A stretch of DNA of 64,000 nucleotides from JASTVH01 sp042862465 (GTDB lineage Bacteria; Pseudomonadota; Gammaproteobacteria; Pseudomonadales; Oleiphilaceae), in contig JASTVH010000001.1 of assembly GCA_042862465.1 (NCBI GenBank), positions 186,001 to 250,000 of the forward strand, given 5' to 3'. Made by a program: the position numbers and the translations under genes. Below the pieces are notes generated by a model. The model ran no database searches and was not told where the DNA came from. It was given only the letters and a program-made list of their open reading frames with translations. Shown here piece after piece: positions 34,416-43,822 of this stretch (position 1 is the stretch's first letter; every line of letters starts with the position of its first letter).

Positions 34416-35072
34416 GTGGTTGATTCATACCGGACGGAAGAAGAACAAATAGCCGCCATCAAAGACTGGTGGAAACGGAACGGCAACGCCATTCTGATTG
34501 GTGTTGGTCTCGCGCTGCTGATTATTTTCGGTTGGCAGTACTGGCAAAAGCGCCAGGCCAACGAAGCAGCGGCTGCCGCCAACAGTTTCCAGGAGCTGGT
34601 CCAGGTCATGAACAACCAGGACGCGGAGAAACGTGACGCGTCTGTCGCTTACATTGCCGATCAGCTGCGCAAAGAGCACGGTTCTTCTCCCTATGCCATT
34701 TTTGCCAGTCTGCTGCAGGCCAAGACGCTGGTGGAAGAGGGCAAGCCGGGCGACGCCATCCCGCAGCTCGAATGGGCCCTGGAGCATGCCGGGGCCTCAC
34801 CCATGCCTCTGGTGGTCCGGGAACAGCTGGCACGGGCGCAGTTTGCCAACGGCGACTCCGAGGCAGCACTGGCCACGCTGTCCGCGGCGAACGACGCAGG
34901 CGCTTATACCGCTCTGTACAAGGAGCTTGAAGGCGATGTTCTCAAGGCCCAGGGTGATCTGGACGGCGCCCGTGCGGCTTACAAAGCGGCGCAGGAAGCC
35001 GGTAACAGTGATACCCCGAACCGCATCCTGGAACTGAAAATGGCTGATCTGGCCACCGCGGAGGCGAGTTGA
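34416..35072 (+). CDS. yfgM: YfgM-like membrane-anchored TPR protein, GTG start
   Basis: YfgM in E. coli is a SecYEG- and PpiD-associated chaperone anchored in the inner membrane. The 218-residue product has a short cytoplasmic start (SYRTEEEQIAAIKDWWKRNG), one membrane helix (about 25-43) and a periplasmic TPR-like region. The start is GTG at 34416 with GAGGAG upstream. The stop overlaps the bamB start (TGATG), so the two are coupled. Confidence 0.92.
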   Translation: MVDSYRTEEEQIAAIKDWWKRNGNAILIGVGLALLIIFGWQYWQKRQANEAAAAANSFQELVQVMNNQDAEKRDASVAYIADQLRKEHGSSPYAIFASLLQAKTLVEEGKPGDAIPQLEWALEHAGASPMPLVVREQLARAQFANGDSEAALATLSAANDAGAYTALYKELEGDVLKAQGDLDGARAAYKAAQEAGNSDTPNRILELKMADLATAEAS

Positions 35073-36235
35073 TGCCGCCAATGGCGATCAAACAGATACG
35101 GCGGTGCTTGGCGCTCGTGCTTTTCGCCCTGGCCATCGTGGGGTGCAGTACCACCGAGCCGGTTGAAGAGCCGGCGCCGCTCCCGGACATCACCGAGACG
35201 GTCACTCTGGAGGAAGCCTGGGACTGCTCCATCGGCGATGGCATGGATGGTCAGTTGTTGTTTCTCCAGCCCTCGGTGGACGAGCAGGCGCTCTATGCCG
35301 TGGATACCTGGGGCGAACTCTACGCCAAGAACCCGCAAAACGGCGAGACGCTTTGGGAGCGGGATCTTGACGAGCGCATCCTGGCCGGTGTCGGGCGCGA
35401 TGCGCAGCAGCTTTATGTTGCCAACGAAGATGGGGAAGTGATTGCCCTTTCCCGCGAGGATGGTAGCGAGCGCTGGCGTGCGCCACTGCCCAGTGAAGTG
35501 CTGGCGCCGCCGCAAAGCAACGGTCGTCAGGTGGTGGTTCAGACGATCGACGGCAAGGTGATCGGCTTCGCCCAGTCCGACGGGGAGCGGTTGTGGCAGT
35601 ATGACAGTATTGTTCCGGTCCTGAGTTTCCGGGGCACCGGCACCCCCTATGTCGATAGTCAGACGGCGTTGATTGGGCTGGCCAATGGCCGCCTGGTGGC
35701 GCTGGATGTGACTGAAGGCTCGCAGCTGTGGCAGTACGAAGTCGGTGTGCCGGAAGGGCGCACGGAGCTTGAACGGCTGGTGGATGTGGATGCCAATCCA
35801 GTGGTGGAAGACGGGGTGGTTTACATCGCCGGCTACCAGGGCAAACTGGCGGCGTTGGAACTGCGCTCCGGTCAGGAACTCTGGAGCCGGGAAGGCTCCA
35901 GCCTGCAGTCGCCTTCGCTGGGTGGAGGCGAGATCTTCCTGGCCAAGGCCAACGGTACCCTGATTGGTCTGGATGCCTATTCCCATACTGAAGCCTGGCG
36001 GGTGGATGCGCTCAGCTGGCGTCGTCTGACCCGGCCGCTGCCGGTCGCGGACGTGGTCCTGGTCGGTGATTTTGAAGGCTATCTGCACATTCTTTCGCAG
36101 CAGGATGGCGCCTTTCTGGGGCGTGTCCAGGTGGATGACGAGGGGCTGCGGGTACCGCCGGTTCGGGTCGGGAATCTGATTTACGTGTTTGGCAACAGCG
36201 GCGAATTGGTCGCGTACAAGGTTCCCCGGGAATAA
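35072..36235 (+). CDS. bamB: outer-membrane protein assembly factor BamB
   Basis: BamB is a lipoprotein beta-propeller of the BAM complex that inserts outer-membrane proteins. From the ATG at 35072 the precursor has a signal ending AIVGC with Cys25. Eight PQQ-like WD repeats follow, recognisable in LYAVDTWGELYAKNPQNGETLWE and VIALSREDGSERWR. The 387-residue length is normal. GGAGG within the end of yfgM serves as ribosome site. Confidence 0.94.
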   Translation: MPPMAIKQIRRCLALVLFALAIVGCSTTEPVEEPAPLPDITETVTLEEAWDCSIGDGMDGQLLFLQPSVDEQALYAVDTWGELYAKNPQNGETLWERDLDERILAGVGRDAQQLYVANEDGEVIALSREDGSERWRAPLPSEVLAPPQSNGRQVVVQTIDGKVIGFAQSDGERLWQYDSIVPVLSFRGTGTPYVDSQTALIGLANGRLVALDVTEGSQLWQYEVGVPEGRTELERLVDVDANPVVEDGVVYIAGYQGKLAALELRSGQELWSREGSSLQSPSLGGGEIFLAKANGTLIGLDAYSHTEAWRVDALSWRRLTRPLPVADVVLVGDFEGYLHILSQQDGAFLGRVQVDDEGLRVPPVRVGNLIYVFGNSGELVAYKVPRE

Positions 36236-36240
36236 CATTT

Positions 36241-37662
36241 ATGGTGCCAGTAATCGCGCTCGTCGGGCGTCCCAATGTAGGGAAATCGACGCTTTTCAAC
36301 CAGATCACCCGATCACGGGATGCCTTGGTGGCCGACTTCCCGGGGCTGACCCGCGACCGCAAGTACGGTGAGGCGGTTCATGAAGGTCAGCGACTGATCG
36401 TGATCGACACCGGCGGCTTGTCTTCCGACGACAGCGGCATAGACAGCGTGATGGCGTCACAATCGCTTCAGGCCATTGAAGAGGCGGACATTGTCCTGTT
36501 TATGGTCGATGGTCGAGCCGGCCTGACACCGGGCGATGAACACATCGCCGATTACCTCCGTCGCAGCGGCAAGCCGGCCCACCTCGTGGTCAACAAGACG
36601 GACGGACAGGATCCGGATCAGGCTACCGCCGAGTTCTACAGCCTCGGCTATGCCAATCCCTTCCAGATCGCCGCCTCCCATAACCGCGGAATCCGCAGCA
36701 TGCTGTCTGAGGTGCTTGAGGAACAGGGCCTGGAGCAGCCCGCAGAGGGCGAGGAAGCCGAAGAGGACGACGGCCGGATTCGAATTGGTATCGTCGGCCG
36801 CCCAAACGTTGGCAAGTCGACGCTGGTCAACCGGATGCTCGGAGAAGAGCGGGTGGTGGTTTACGACATGCCGGGAACCACCCGCGACAGCATCTCTATT
36901 CCCTTCGAGCGCCAGGGGCGTGAATACACGCTCATCGACACAGCCGGGGTGCGCCGCCGCAAGCATGTGCGGGAGGCAGTGGAAAAGTTTTCCATTATCA
37001 AGACGCTGCAGGCCATCGAAGAAAGTCACGTGGTGGTCGTGGTGATCGATGCCCGGGAAGGGCTGGTGGATCAGGACCTGCATCTGATCGGCTTCGTGCT
37101 TGAGGCCGGTCGCTCGGTGGTGTTGACGGTCAACAAGTGGGACGGCATGGCCCCGGACGAACGTGAGCGTGTTCAGGAGCAGCTTCGACGCCGACTGGCG
37201 TTTCTGAATTATGCGAGACTACACTTCATCTCGGCGCTTCACGGCTCCGGCGTCGGAGACATCTTCGATTCGGTGGTGGAAGCCTACGATTCGGCCATGG
37301 CGAAATGGTCCACCAACCGCCTGACCGAGATCCTGCAGGACATCGTCATGCAGCATCAGCCGCCCATGGTGCGAGGGCGCCGCATCAAACTGCGCTATGC
37401 CCACCAGGGCGGTTCCAATCCGCCCATTATCGTGGTGCACGGCAACCAGACTGACTCACTGCCGGGCGCTTACCGGCGATATCTGGAAAACACCTATCGC
37501 AACGTTCTCGGGGTGAAAGGTACGCCCATCCGCTTCGAGTTCAAATCCGGTGAAAATCCCTACGCCGGCAAGGCCAACAAGTTGACCGCACGGCAACAGG
37601 CCAAGCGGGCGAGGATGGTCAAGCACATCAAGAAGAAAGAGAAGAAAAAGAAGCGTTCCTGA
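36241..37662 (+). CDS. der: ribosome biogenesis GTPase Der (EngA)
   Basis: Der is an essential double GTPase for 50S subunit maturation. Both G1 motifs read GRPNVGKST (near residues 8 and 185), with DFPGLTRDRKYG and DMPGTTRDS as switch regions, NKTDG and NKWDG as G4, and a C-terminal KH-like domain. An acidic linker (EGEEAEEDDG) lies between the two domains, and the tail is Lys-rich. Length is 473 (E. coli 490). It starts 5 bases after bamB. Confidence 0.97.
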   Translation: MVPVIALVGRPNVGKSTLFNQITRSRDALVADFPGLTRDRKYGEAVHEGQRLIVIDTGGLSSDDSGIDSVMASQSLQAIEEADIVLFMVDGRAGLTPGDEHIADYLRRSGKPAHLVVNKTDGQDPDQATAEFYSLGYANPFQIAASHNRGIRSMLSEVLEEQGLEQPAEGEEAEEDDGRIRIGIVGRPNVGKSTLVNRMLGEERVVVYDMPGTTRDSISIPFERQGREYTLIDTAGVRRRKHVREAVEKFSIIKTLQAIEESHVVVVVIDAREGLVDQDLHLIGFVLEAGRSVVLTVNKWDGMAPDERERVQEQLRRRLAFLNYARLHFISALHGSGVGDIFDSVVEAYDSAMAKWSTNRLTEILQDIVMQHQPPMVRGRRIKLRYAHQGGSNPPIIVVHGNQTDSLPGAYRRYLENTYRNVLGVKGTPIRFEFKSGENPYAGKANKLTARQQAKRARMVKHIKKKEKKKKRS

Positions 37663-37672
37663 CAGCATGACT

Positions 37673-37699
37673 GCGCCCCGTAAAAGCTGCCCGGGGCGC
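37673..37699. terminator. terminator-like hairpin between convergent der and pta
   Basis: GCGCCCCG (37673-37680) and CGGGGCGC (37692-37699) form an 8-bp stem around an 11-base loop in the short gap between convergent genes. There is no T run on either side, so intrinsic termination is uncertain. Confidence 0.4.
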
Positions 37700-37734
37700 C
37701 CAACCTGCAGCAACCCAATCTCCGACGACCGACG

Positions 37735-39879
37735 TTACGTATTTGCCTGCGCCTTTTTCTCCTCCACCTGCTGCGCCTGAACCGCGGTCAGGGCAATGGT
37801 GAAAACGATATCGTCCACCAGAGCCCCACGTGACAGGTCATTCACCGGCTTGCGCAAGCCCTGTAGCATCGGACCGATACTGATCACATTGGCGCTGCGC
37901 TGCACCGCCTTGTAGGTGGTATTGCCGGTGTTCAGATCCGGGAAGATGAAAATGGTGGCCTTGCCGGCCACGGGGCTGTCTGGCGCTTTGGTTTTGGCCA
38001 CGCTTTCGATTGCCGCGGCGTCGTATTGCAGGGGACCGTCAATCACCAGGTCGGGGCGGCGCTCCTTGGCTAGGCGGGTGGCCTCGCGTACTTTCTCCAC
38101 ATCCTGGCCGGTGCCGGATTCACCGGTGCTGTAACTGATCATGGCCACCCGCGGAGTGATGCCGAAGGTCTGCGCCGATTCGGCACTCTGAATGGCGATA
38201 TCGGCCAGCTCTTCTGCATTGGGATCCGGGTTCACGGCGCAGTCGCCATAGACCAGCACCTGTTCCGGCAGGCACATAAAAAAGACCGATGAGACGACCT
38301 TGGCATCGGGTGCCGTCTTGATCAGCTGCAGGGCCGGCCGGATGGTATTGGCTGTGGTATGGACGGCGCCGGAAACCAGGCCATCCACTTCGTCCAGTGC
38401 CACCATCATGCTGCCCAGTACCACATTGTCTTCCAGTTGCGCCTCCGCCATGTCCGGGGCCAGTCCCTTGTGCTGGCGCAGTTCCACCATGGGATCGATA
38501 TAACGCTCACGGACCTCGTCCGGATCGATGATTTCCAGGTCATCCGGGAGTGTGACTCCTTGTGAAGCGGCCACTTTGCGGATTTCGTCGGTCTTGCCAA
38601 GCAGCACGCAGCGGGCCAGGCCCCGGTCGTGACAGGTCACCGCCGCGCGAATGGTTCGTGGTTCGTTACCTTCCGGCAAAACGATGCGCTTGTTGGCTTC
38701 GCGGGCCCGCTGCGACAGCAGGTAGCGAAACGCCGGAGGAGATAGCTGGGGTTCGCGGTCGATACTCAGGTGTTCCTTGAGCCATTCGGCATCAATATCG
38801 GCAGCGGTGGTTTCCATCACCTGTTCAATGCGAGTGAGATCGTTGGCCGGAACGGCGGTATCCATGTTGGACAGTTCAAACGCGGTCTCGAACGTATCGC
38901 GGCTGGTCTGAATCACCGGTAGGCCGGTTTCGGTCGCTTCGTGACAGAAGCGGATAATGCGGTCGTCCGGAGTGAGCCCCCCTGTCAGCAACAAGCCAGC
39001 CAGGGGAATGCCGCTCACGGTGGCCATGGCTGTGGCCACCAGAATATCGTCGCGGTCGCCGGGGGTGACCACGAGGGTCCCGGGGCGCAGCGTTTCCACC
39101 ATGTTGGGCAGCGTACGCGCGACCACAGTCATACGTTGGACCCGACGGTGCGCCAGTTTGCCCTCGTTGAGCACCTCTGCCTGCAGCAGCTGGGCAATGT
39201 CCTGGGTACGTGGAGCCAGCAGTTCCTGGCGCCAGGGGATGGTTCCCAAAAGCCGCATGCGTCCGGATGAAAACATCTCGCAATCCTTGGCCCAGTCGAT
39301 GTCCTGGGGCGCCGCTTCCGGGGGGCGGGTCGGATTGAGGGGGGAGCCGTGGGGCTCGTTCACCTTGTTGAGAATGGCCCCGATGACGTCGGGATCATCG
39401 GGATCAGCGAACAAACGACCGGAGAAGTCCAAAAGTTCGTCCACTTCCCGGGAGGACCGGCCCTGCGGGGCGCTCACCAGGATGACCTCGGAGCTCAGGC
39501 TGCGCGCCAGTTCCACATTCAGGCGGGCGGTGTAGGGTTGGCTTCGGTCCGGCACCAGGCCTTCGATCACCACCACGTCCACATCGCGGGCGGCCTGGTG
39601 GTAGAGCTCTACCACCTGTTCCATCAGGAATTCCGACTGGCCCTTGTTCAGGTATGACTGCGCCTGGGAGAGGCTGATGGCGTCCGGGGTGTTGAGCTGG
39701 GTCTTGGCACGGACGAACTGGATGGAGCGGTCCAGCTCATCACCAGGCTGTGTCTGGGCAATGGGTTTGCAAAAGCCCACCCGCACACCGATCCGGTCCA
39801 GGGCACGAACGAGGCCCAGACAGACCGAGGTCAGGCCTGAATTGAGTTCGGTAGGCGCAATAAACAGATTCTTTGCCAC
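37735..39879 (-). CDS. pta: phosphate acetyltransferase Pta
   Basis: Pta interconverts acetyl-CoA and acetyl phosphate. The 714-residue product is the long regulated form. It has an N-terminal P-loop-like domain (MAKNLFIAPTELNSGLTSVCLGLVRAL), a DRTGG domain (about 225-340) and the C-terminal PTA_PTB catalytic domain (about 385-705, with VLPEGNEPRTIRAA and SYSTGESGTGQDVEKVREAT). The start codon is GTG at 39879 with AGAGG 6 bases upstream. It follows ackA by 24 bases on the same strand, so the two form an operon. Confidence 0.96.
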   Translation of the reverse strand: MAKNLFIAPTELNSGLTSVCLGLVRALDRIGVRVGFCKPIAQTQPGDELDRSIQFVRAKTQLNTPDAISLSQAQSYLNKGQSEFLMEQVVELYHQAARDVDVVVIEGLVPDRSQPYTARLNVELARSLSSEVILVSAPQGRSSREVDELLDFSGRLFADPDDPDVIGAILNKVNEPHGSPLNPTRPPEAAPQDIDWAKDCEMFSSGRMRLLGTIPWRQELLAPRTQDIAQLLQAEVLNEGKLAHRRVQRMTVVARTLPNMVETLRPGTLVVTPGDRDDILVATAMATVSGIPLAGLLLTGGLTPDDRIIRFCHEATETGLPVIQTSRDTFETAFELSNMDTAVPANDLTRIEQVMETTAADIDAEWLKEHLSIDREPQLSPPAFRYLLSQRAREANKRIVLPEGNEPRTIRAAVTCHDRGLARCVLLGKTDEIRKVAASQGVTLPDDLEIIDPDEVRERYIDPMVELRQHKGLAPDMAEAQLEDNVVLGSMMVALDEVDGLVSGAVHTTANTIRPALQLIKTAPDAKVVSSVFFMCLPEQVLVYGDCAVNPDPNAEELADIAIQSAESAQTFGITPRVAMISYSTGESGTGQDVEKVREATRLAKERRPDLVIDGPLQYDAAAIESVAKTKAPDSPVAGKATIFIFPDLNTGNTTYKAVQRSANVISIGPMLQGLRKPVNDLSRGALVDDIVFTIALTAVQAQQVEEKKAQANT

Positions 39880-39903
39880 GACAGGCCTCTTTTTATGGAC
39901 AGT

Positions 39904-41091
39904 TCATTCAGAAATCAGGCGCAGGGTATCCCGCGCAATCACTTTTTCCTCGTCGGTCGGCAGCACCAGAATGCGGTGACTGTCCGCTGCGCCGATAGCA
40001 CCGTCAGTGTCACGGCCATGGCGCTCATTGGCGACGGGATCGATACGAAATCCCAACAGCGTTAATCGCTCAAGGGTACGGGTGCGGACCTCGGTGCTGT
40101 TTTCGCCGATGCCGCCGGTAAAGACCAGGGCGTCCAGATGGGAGAGCGAACTCATCATGGCGCCGATGTATCGGGCCAGTCGGAAACAGAAGACGTCAAC
40201 GGCCAGACGGGCACGGTCGTTCCCCTGTTGTTCTTTTTCCAGCAGGGTGCGCATGTCGTTGCTGATCCCCGACAACCCGAGTAGTCCGCTCTCGCGATTG
40301 AGAATCCGGTTGAGCTCTGCCGCATCAAATCCGCGCTGAGCGAGAAACTCGAACAGGCTGGGATCGATATCTCCACTTCGGGTCCCCATTACCAGGCCTT
40401 CCAGGGGCGTCAGTCCCATGCTGGTATCCACGCTTTGTCCGTTGCGAATGGCGGTGATGCTGCAGCCATTGCCCAGGTGTGCGGAGATGAGCGACGTCGC
40501 CTGTTCCGGTTTGCTCAAAAGCGCGGCGGTCTGCGACAGCATGAATCGGTGACTGGTGCCATGAAAGCCGTAACGGCGCACCCCATGGCGTTCGTAGAAT
40601 TCATAGGGCAGGGCGTAGTGATAGGCGGCCCGAGGCAGGGACTGATGGAAGGCCGTATCGAAGACGGCGACCTGGGGAACCTCGGGATAAAGCTCTTCCA
40701 GGGCGTGAATGCCCGCCAGATTATGAGGGTTATGAAGCGGTGCCAAAGCGCTGCACTTGTCGATGGCGGTCTTGACCTGGTCATTCACCCGGACCGAATC
40801 GTTAAAATCCTCTCCGCCATGAACCACCCGGTGGCCAATGCCGCCAGGCGCGCCTTGAAGCCAGCCCTGGTCGGTGAAGTGATCAAGAATCTGGGCCAGG
40901 GCCGCCTTGTGATCGGCAGGTGACTGGATGCTGCTCTCGTGGGTATGCGGCAGGGTGATCTTGAGGTGGGCCTGGCTTTCACCCAGGCGTTCCGCCAGTG
41001 CGGCAGCCTGCAGGGAGTGTGCTTGGGCATCGTACAGCGCCACCTTGACCGACGAACTGCCCGAATTCACCACCAGAATGGGGCGATCCAT
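39904..41091 (-). CDS. ackA: acetate kinase AckA
   Basis: AckA makes ATP and acetate from acetyl phosphate, or the reverse when acetate is used. The 395-residue product starts MDRPILVVNSGSSSVKVALYD. It has the active-site blocks GHRVVHGGEDF, VAVFDTAFHQSLP, YGFHGTSHRF and SAHLGNGCSITAI. The ATG at 41091 follows AAGGA. The frame is open about 60 codons upstream, but those residues are unlike the family. First gene of the ackA-pta operon. Confidence 0.96.
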   Translation of the reverse strand: MDRPILVVNSGSSSVKVALYDAQAHSLQAAALAERLGESQAHLKITLPHTHESSIQSPADHKAALAQILDHFTDQGWLQGAPGGIGHRVVHGGEDFNDSVRVNDQVKTAIDKCSALAPLHNPHNLAGIHALEELYPEVPQVAVFDTAFHQSLPRAAYHYALPYEFYERHGVRRYGFHGTSHRFMLSQTAALLSKPEQATSLISAHLGNGCSITAIRNGQSVDTSMGLTPLEGLVMGTRSGDIDPSLFEFLAQRGFDAAELNRILNRESGLLGLSGISNDMRTLLEKEQQGNDRARLAVDVFCFRLARYIGAMMSSLSHLDALVFTGGIGENSTEVRTRTLERLTLLGFRIDPVANERHGRDTDGAIGAADSHRILVLPTDEEKVIARDTLRLISE

Positions 41092-41130
41092 AGTCAATCC
41101 TTTTCCTTGGGGGAGGGCTCGATTGTAACG

Positions 41131-41165
41131 ATTGCCCGGCAGGGCGGCCAGCGTCCCCGGGCAAT
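41131..41165 (-). terminator. hairpin after the GGDEF-EAL gene, before ackA
   Basis: ATTGCCCGG (41131-41139) and CCGGGCAAT (41157-41165) are perfect 9-base inverted arms around a 17-base GC-rich loop that can fold further. In the minus direction it lies between the upstream stop and ackA. No clear T tract follows. Confidence 0.5.
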
Positions 41166-41170
41166 TCCGG

Positions 41171-43588
41171 TCAGGCGGTGGCTTTGCGGTTTTCCTCGAC
41201 CCAAAGCAGGAACTCGTTCTCCGGTACCGGCCGGTTGTAGAAGTAGCCCTGGGCGAAGTCACAGCCATGCTGTTTGAGGAACTTCAGTTGTTCTTCGTCT
41301 TCGACACCTTCGGCGATCACCTCAAGATCCAGGCTGTGGGCCATGTTGATGATGGCTTTTACCAGTGCCGCATCCTCATCCTCTGTCTTCACGTCGCGTA
41401 CGAAGGACTTGTCGATCTTGAGGGTGTCGAACGGGTAGCTCTTGAGGTAGCCCAGCGCCGAATAGCCGGTACCGAAGTCGTCCACTGACAGTCGCACACC
41501 CATGTCATCCAGCTTGCGGAGAATTTCGGCGGTTTCGATGGTGTTGTCGAGGATCAGTCGCTCGGTAATTTCCAGCTCCAGGCAGGTGGCGGGAAGCTCA
41601 TTTTCTTCCAGCGCACGGGCCACCATATCGACAAAGCCCGGATCCCGGAACTGGCGCGGGGAGACGTTGACGGAAATGGACAGCTGCGTGCCGGTATCGT
41701 CCGTCCAGCGCTTGGCATGGGCGCAGGCGGTGCGGATAACCCACTCGCCAATCGGGATAATGACGCCGGTTTCCTCCGCCAGTGGAATGAAACGGTCGGG
41801 GGGCACCACACCCATGGTCGGATTCTTCCAGCGCAGCAGCGCTTCAGCCCCGATCAGGCGGCCGCTTTGCGTTTCCACGATAGGCTGGTAGTGCAGCGTC
41901 ATTTCATCCAGTTCCAGGGCGCGGCGCAAGCGGCTCTCCATTTGCAGACGCTCGTGGGAGAACTCCTTCATCTCCGGCGAGAAGCGTTCGAAGGCGCTCT
42001 TGCCCTTGTGCTTGGCCTCGTACATGGCAGCATCGGCGTGCTGCAGGAGGGTGCTGCTGTTATCGGAATCGTTGGGGTAGATGGCGATACCGATACTGGT
42101 GCTGACGAAGACTTCCTGCCCATTGAGGTGGAAGGGCGGGGAGAACGTCTTCAGGATTCGGTCGGCCACCTGCTCGGTGCCTTCGGGCTGGGTCAGGCCG
42201 GGCAGGATGACCAGGAACTCATCGCCACCAAGCCTTGCGACAGTGCTGGTGCCGCGCAGGCAGGAGGAAATGCGTCGCGAGGCCTCGATCAAAAGGGTAT
42301 CCCCGGCATCGTGGCCCATGGTGTCGTTGATGTGCTTGAAGTTATCCAGGTCCAGGAACATCACGCCCACCAGGTGGTCGTCACGGCGTGCCTGGGCCAG
42401 GGCCAGCTTGAGGCGGTCGAGGGCCAGCATGCGGTTGGGCAGGCCGGTCAGGATGTCATAGTTGGCCTGACGCAGAAGCTGCTGTTCGTAACGCTTCCGG
42501 ATGCTGATGTCCTCACCCAGGATCAGGTAATGGGTCGGCTCGCCATTGCCATCACGTATCGGGGTGCAGATCACCTGTTCCCAGAACCGCTCCCCGTTGC
42601 GCCGGGAGCTGTGCACCTCGCCCTGCCAGACACCCACCCGCTGGACCTGCAGGCGGATGTTCTGCCACAGCTGCTGGTTTTCCCGCTGCGACATGCTGTC
42701 GCTGGTCAGCATGCCAGGGTGGAGGCCGACAATCTCTTTGGCGTCATGCCCGGTGAGCTGGGCAAACTTGGTATTGGCATACTGCACGCGCCATTCCTTG
42801 TCACAGATCAGAACCGATGACGGACTCTGCTCAATGGCCATGGAAAGCTTGCGAATCTCCTCGGCATCCTTTTCCTGGCGCCGTATATCGTCCCGCAGGC
42901 GTTCACGCATATCATTGATGGCATCGGTCACCTGGGCCAGTTCGTCATGGCGATAACGGTTGACGTCAGGGCGGTCGAGTCGCAAGGGCACGTCGAGTTT
43001 ATGCACCGAGAAATTGCGGGCATAGTTGGCCATGGTGCCCAGATGGCGAGTCACGAAATACTGGAAAATCCAGATGATGAGGATCGAAATGAAGAACGTC
43101 TTGGCCGCCTGGGTAGTGAGGATCACCAGGATCTGGCGCTGCAGGTTGTCATAGATGGCTTGCATACTGGCCGTGATGGTCAGCTCCCCGAGCTCGTAGA
43201 CCTCGTCGCCCCGATGAATCAGCTTGAATGAGCGAGACATGGTGCTGGTCTGTTTGGGGATCGAACCCATGACCACTTCGGAATCGGGGTAGATGTGCAG
43301 GCGCAGATGGACAATGTCCGGCAGGCTCAAAATGCCTTCCATCTGGACCTGCAGCAGTTTCTGATCCAGAGCCCAGAGACTGCGGGAGAGACTGCTCATG
43401 TAACTGGTTTCGATGACTTCCATCCGCTCGTCAACGAGGGAGACATCCTGACGGTAATTGGAATAGATCTGGATCGCCGTCGAGACCAGCGTAAAGATCG
43501 AGCTGCACAGCAGAATATACGCCAGCAGTCGAAAGGACAGCGGGGATCGGGTCTTGAACTGGCCAAGACGGGAAAGGAATCTATACAT
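41171..43588 (-). CDS. membrane PAS-GGDEF-EAL cyclic di-GMP protein
   Basis: The 805-residue product has a membrane helix at about 20-42, a periplasmic sensor of about 115 residues, a second helix near 160-180, a HAMP-like linker, a PAS domain (about 245-370), GGDEF (about 375-535) and EAL (about 545-795). GGDEF is intact in ARLGGDEF, but the inhibitory RxxD site upstream reads RGTS. The EAL side has GAEALLRW, VNVSPRQF, ELEITE, DDFGTGYS, the IDKSF lysine and AEGVE, all the phosphodiesterase residues. It could make and break c-di-GMP, and which activity dominates cannot be read. Neighbouring motility genes make a role in swimming or attachment plausible. Confidence 0.93.
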   Translation of the reverse strand: MYRFLSRLGQFKTRSPLSFRLLAYILLCSSIFTLVSTAIQIYSNYRQDVSLVDERMEVIETSYMSSLSRSLWALDQKLLQVQMEGILSLPDIVHLRLHIYPDSEVVMGSIPKQTSTMSRSFKLIHRGDEVYELGELTITASMQAIYDNLQRQILVILTTQAAKTFFISILIIWIFQYFVTRHLGTMANYARNFSVHKLDVPLRLDRPDVNRYRHDELAQVTDAINDMRERLRDDIRRQEKDAEEIRKLSMAIEQSPSSVLICDKEWRVQYANTKFAQLTGHDAKEIVGLHPGMLTSDSMSQRENQQLWQNIRLQVQRVGVWQGEVHSSRRNGERFWEQVICTPIRDGNGEPTHYLILGEDISIRKRYEQQLLRQANYDILTGLPNRMLALDRLKLALAQARRDDHLVGVMFLDLDNFKHINDTMGHDAGDTLLIEASRRISSCLRGTSTVARLGGDEFLVILPGLTQPEGTEQVADRILKTFSPPFHLNGQEVFVSTSIGIAIYPNDSDNSSTLLQHADAAMYEAKHKGKSAFERFSPEMKEFSHERLQMESRLRRALELDEMTLHYQPIVETQSGRLIGAEALLRWKNPTMGVVPPDRFIPLAEETGVIIPIGEWVIRTACAHAKRWTDDTGTQLSISVNVSPRQFRDPGFVDMVARALEENELPATCLELEITERLILDNTIETAEILRKLDDMGVRLSVDDFGTGYSALGYLKSYPFDTLKIDKSFVRDVKTEDEDAALVKAIINMAHSLDLEVIAEGVEDEEQLKFLKQHGCDFAQGYFYNRPVPENEFLLWVEENRKATA

Positions 43589-43822
43589 GCCGGTACAGTC
43601 AACCGCGCGGAAGCCGAATGAATCTTCCTCTGGACTATAGCAGCTGTTCTCCCAACCTGCCGCTTTTTCACGGAATTTTTACCAGGCCCTCGACAGCGGC
43701 GGAAAGGGTTGCATAGTCTTCTGATGGGAGGCTTCCTTAAGTCTTATTGTGTTTTACAGTGCAGGTGTGGAACGCTTTGTTTTCAGCCGCTTGGCGGTTC
43801 AACCCGATTGCGTGGAGGTTTT

